A stretch of 13,867 nucleotides of DNA from Rhodospirillaceae bacterium (GTDB taxonomy: Bacteria > Pseudomonadota > Alphaproteobacteria > Dongiales > Dongiaceae). The notes under the pieces are model-generated. The model was not told where the DNA came from. It did not search any database and saw only the letters and a program-made list of their open reading frames with translations. Made by a program: the position numbers and the translations under genes. The stretch is taken from NCBI GenBank assembly GCA_016794075.1, contig JAEUKU010000139.1, forward strand, positions 1 through 13,867, read 5' to 3'. This document shows, piece by piece, positions 13,569 to 13,867 of the stretch (positions are counted from its first letter, which is position 1; every line of letters starts with the position of its first letter).

Positions 13569-13867
13569 CTAGGCCGCAGCGGCCGGCGGGTGGAACTCGG
13601 GCTCGGGCAGCCCCGGCACATCGACGTCCGCCGCGAACAAGGCGCCACCCTGGGGGTCGCTGCCGTCGGGCGCCTCGGCCGAGGTCACGAAGAGCGTGCG
13701 CAGGTCCTTGCCGCCAAAGCAGCAGGAAGTCGGGTTGCGCGCCGGCACGCTGAGGGTGAGGAGCCGTTCGCCCTGCGGCGACAGCCGGAACAGCTTGCCG
13801 CCGTCATACATGGCAACCCAGACGCAACCCTTGCTGTCGACGCAGCAGCCGTCGGGCATGCCGTCGG
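13569..13867 (-). CDS. SMP-30/gluconolactonase family protein, C-terminal fragment
   Basis: About 98 C-terminal residues are visible; the gene continues past the right edge and its start is outside the window. Reading from the edge, the sequence has the beta-propeller signature DGMPDGCCVDSKGCVWVAMY, then GGKLFRLSPQGE and NPTSCCFGGKDLRTLFVTSA. The Asp of PDG and the Asn of NPTS occupy the positions of calcium ligands in this family, which hydrolyses sugar lactones to aldonic acids. The Met at 13859 is internal, not a start. The stop lies 26 bases ahead of the enolase-superfamily gene, and this pairing of lactonase with a sugar-acid dehydratase is typical of oxidative sugar degradation. The tail ends in a short Pro/Ala-rich stretch. 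Confidence 0.87.
   Translation of the reverse strand, partial: DGMPDGCCVDSKGCVWVAMYDGGKLFRLSPQGERLLTLSVPARNPTSCCFGGKDLRTLFVTSAEAPDGSDPQGGALFAADVDVPGLPEPEFHPPAAAA

Overview
The window is GC-rich bacterial chromosome. The codon bias, the abundance of small PAS-domain proteins, the RhlE-type helicase with a long basic tail, and the MocD/MocE-type genes point to an alphaproteobacterium. A Rhodospirillales-like soil or plant-associated lineage is my best guess, but no rRNA or other taxonomic marker is present. I see no insertion sequence, CRISPR array, tRNA, rRNA or attachment site.

Left part (1-3066). The N-terminus of a sulfatase runs off the left edge on the minus strand. A small stand-alone PAS protein of the PAS_5 type diverges from it. 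After 361 bases of non-coding DNA with several short hairpins comes a 611-residue RhlE-like DEAD-box RNA helicase, whose last third is a low-complexity Gly/Arg/His/Asn tail. It ends at a textbook intrinsic terminator.

Middle (3078-7117, minus strand). A large membrane-anchored multi-sensor histidine kinase (PAS-GAF-PAS-PAS-PAS-HisKA-HATPase) has no response regulator within the window. Upstream of it lies a DUF3750 membrane-anchored protein of unknown function.

Metabolic part (7241-10951). This is the most interesting region. A tight minus-strand operon encodes, in transcription order, a membrane di-iron oxygenase of the fatty-acid desaturase/MocD type, a MocE-type Rieske ferredoxin, an FAD-dependent ferredoxin reductase, and a PanB-family protein that has lost most of the PanB metal-binding residues. 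Together the first three look like a complete electron chain: NAD(P)H to reductase to Rieske ferredoxin to oxygenase. They resemble the MocDEF system known from rhizopine (O-methyl-inosamine) demethylation in Sinorhizobium. A LacI-family regulator is divergently transcribed. The shared intergenic region holds a clear inverted repeat plus an extra half-site, and a ten-codon leader reading frame overlaps the regulator start by four bases.

Right part (11989-13867, minus strand). A 62-residue two-helix membrane protein (Thivi_2564 type) converges on the regulator. It is followed by an enolase-superfamily (mandelate racemase type) sugar-acid dehydratase candidate and the C-terminal end of an SMP-30/gluconolactonase-type lactonase, which together suggest oxidative sugar or cyclitol catabolism. 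A working inference is that the two catabolic modules flank one LacI regulator and serve a shared sugar-like or methylated cyclitol substrate. The substrate is not readable from the sequence.
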